Positions 6,366 through 7,138 of a stretch of DNA of 7,138 nucleotides are shown here, one piece after another. Location: contig DJRJ01000117.1 of the NCBI GenBank assembly GCA_002438865.1, forward strand, positions 1 through 7,138, given 5' to 3'. The stretch is from Clostridiales bacterium UBA6363 (GTDB taxonomy: Bacteria > Bacillota > Clostridia > UBA1381). The notes below the pieces were generated by a model. It saw only the letters and a list, made by a program, of their open reading frames with translations, was not told the DNA's origin and made no database searches. Each line of letters starts with the position of its first letter. The first letter of the stretch is position 1. The position numbers and the translations under genes are program-made.

Positions 6366-6430
6366 GAGATATTTATAATTTTGTCATATATAAACAAAAC
6401 ATTTTATAAAACACACAGTAATGCTTGTGT

Positions 6431-7138
6431 TTATTTTACAAATCCGACTTCTATGAGCCACTTTTCAAGCAATTTCGACCATTGGGCAACATGAGGTCTG
6501 TCAGCTGCAAGACCAAGTCCGTGAGGGCCGTCGGGGAAAATGTGCATTTCAAATTTCTTGTTAAGCGTTCTGAGTTTTTCTCCGTACTTTAAGCTGTTCG
6601 ATACATTTACCGCACCGTCGTTTGATGTGTGCCAGATAAACGCTTCCGGTGTTTTCTCGTCTGCAATCAAAATCGGGTCAAGCTCTGCCGCAGAATAAAT
6701 TTTTTCCTCACCCAACAGACTTATCACGGAACCCACATGGCAAATGCTCAAATCGGAGAAATTTATTACCGGATAGCAGAGAATCTGATAATTCGGCAGA
6801 TAATCCTCTTTATCGATTTCATCGGTATTTTCAAATTCTGTCGGCTGTCTGTAGGTTGAAACCAATGCCGCAAGGTGTCCTCCGGCAGATGAACCCATTA
6901 CCGCAATTTTATCCTTGTCTATTCCGAATTTATCCGCATTGTATCTTACCCAACGAATACTTCTGCGTGCGTCGGCAAGCGGAAGCGGAAAATAATCCGG
7001 TCTTACTCTGTATTGCACAACAAATGCGTCAAGTCCGATCGAGTTCAAAAATTCCGCATAACCCTTTCCCTCATGCTCGGCTCTCATACAATATCCTCCA
7101 CCCGGGAATATTACAACAGCACCTCTTCCTTTTTTGTT
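6431..7138 (-). CDS. alpha/beta hydrolase, esterase/lipase type (3' part, truncated by window edge)
   Basis: The frame is open to the window edge, so 235 C-terminal residues are seen and the true start lies beyond 7138. Codons before the ATG at 7085-7087 encode VVIFPGGGY, the oxyanion-hole strand and loop of the family, showing that this ATG is internal. The catalytic triad can be placed in visible numbering: nucleophile Ser84 in GSSAGG (82-87), Asp174 in HTSNDG, and His206 in PDGPHG. The best match in style is the acetyl-xylan esterase/BD-FAE-like group of carboxylesterases. No signal peptide can be judged because the N-terminus is missing. The substrate is unknown; an acetyl or acyl ester of a plant polysaccharide or small molecule is plausible. 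It shares the strand with the lysine operon but has no visible functional link. Confidence 0.9.
   Translation of the reverse strand, partial: NKKGRGAVVIFPGGGYCMRAEHEGKGYAEFLNSIGLDAFVVQYRVRPDYFPLPLADARRSIRWVRYNADKFGIDKDKIAVMGSSAGGHLAALVSTYRQPTEFENTDEIDKEDYLPNYQILCYPVINFSDLSICHVGSVISLLGEEKIYSAAELDPILIADEKTPEAFIWHTSNDGAVNVSNSLKYGEKLRTLNKKFEMHIFPDGPHGLGLAADRPHVAQWSKLLEKWLIEVGFVK

Noticed and set aside
6406..6434. Terminator for the hydrolase gene
   Set aside because: ATAAACACA and TGTGTTTTAT can pair with one bulge just after the stop, but the stem is AT-rich and the following T-run is poor. It is too weak to call.
6125..6494. Short open frames on both strands across the riboswitch region (minus 6125-6322, plus 6240-6494)
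   Set aside because: They fall on the lysine aptamer, its promoter and the end of the hydrolase gene, lack convincing ribosome binding sites, and encode no recognisable protein.
7085..7087. ATG at 7087 as the true start of the hydrolase
   Set aside because: The frame stays open to the window edge and upstream codons encode the conserved PGGGY oxyanion-hole motif.

Overview
The window reads as a chromosomal segment of a low-to-mid GC Firmicute, most likely a clostridial gut anaerobe of the Ruminococcaceae/Oscillospirales type. This is an inference from three things: strong AAGGAGG ribosome binding sites throughout, sigma-A type promoters with AT-rich upstream DNA, and the style of the ribosomal and transporter proteins. 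Every gene lies on the minus strand, so transcription runs from high to low coordinates.

Region 1 (1-3075) is the start of the S10 ribosomal-protein operon in its canonical order: rpsJ (S10), rplC (L3), rplD (L4), rplW (L23), rplB (L2), rpsS (S19, cut by the window edge). The genes are tightly packed (a 1-base overlap at rplD/rplW, other gaps of 23-80 bases). Region 2 (3076-3600) is the upstream control region of that operon. It holds a good promoter (TTGCAA-17-TATAAT), a leader RNA of about 395 bases rich in hairpins, and a clear intrinsic terminator hairpin between promoter and rpsJ. This suggests transcription attenuation of the whole operon. An AT-only 13-bp inverted repeat sits just upstream of the promoter.

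Region 3 (3600-6365) is a self-contained transport operon: a promoter (TTGACA-17-GATAAT), a lysine riboswitch with its own terminator, a lipoprotein substrate-binding protein, a HisM/ArtQ-type permease, an ATPase, and a strong terminator. The riboswitch carries the lysine-class core sequences and a 6-base L2-L3 kissing complement. It therefore gives this polar amino acid ABC transporter a specific predicted substrate, L-lysine, with synthesis shut off when intracellular lysine is high.

Region 4 (6431-7138) is the 3' part of an alpha/beta hydrolase gene (esterase/lipase type) that runs past the right edge.

Most of the window is ordinary core genome. No mobile element, CRISPR array, tRNA or rRNA was seen. 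The parts most worth a second look are RNA-level: the attenuator-bearing rpsJ leader, the lysine riboswitch and its possible antiterminator pairing, and the paired hairpins between rpsJ and rplC.
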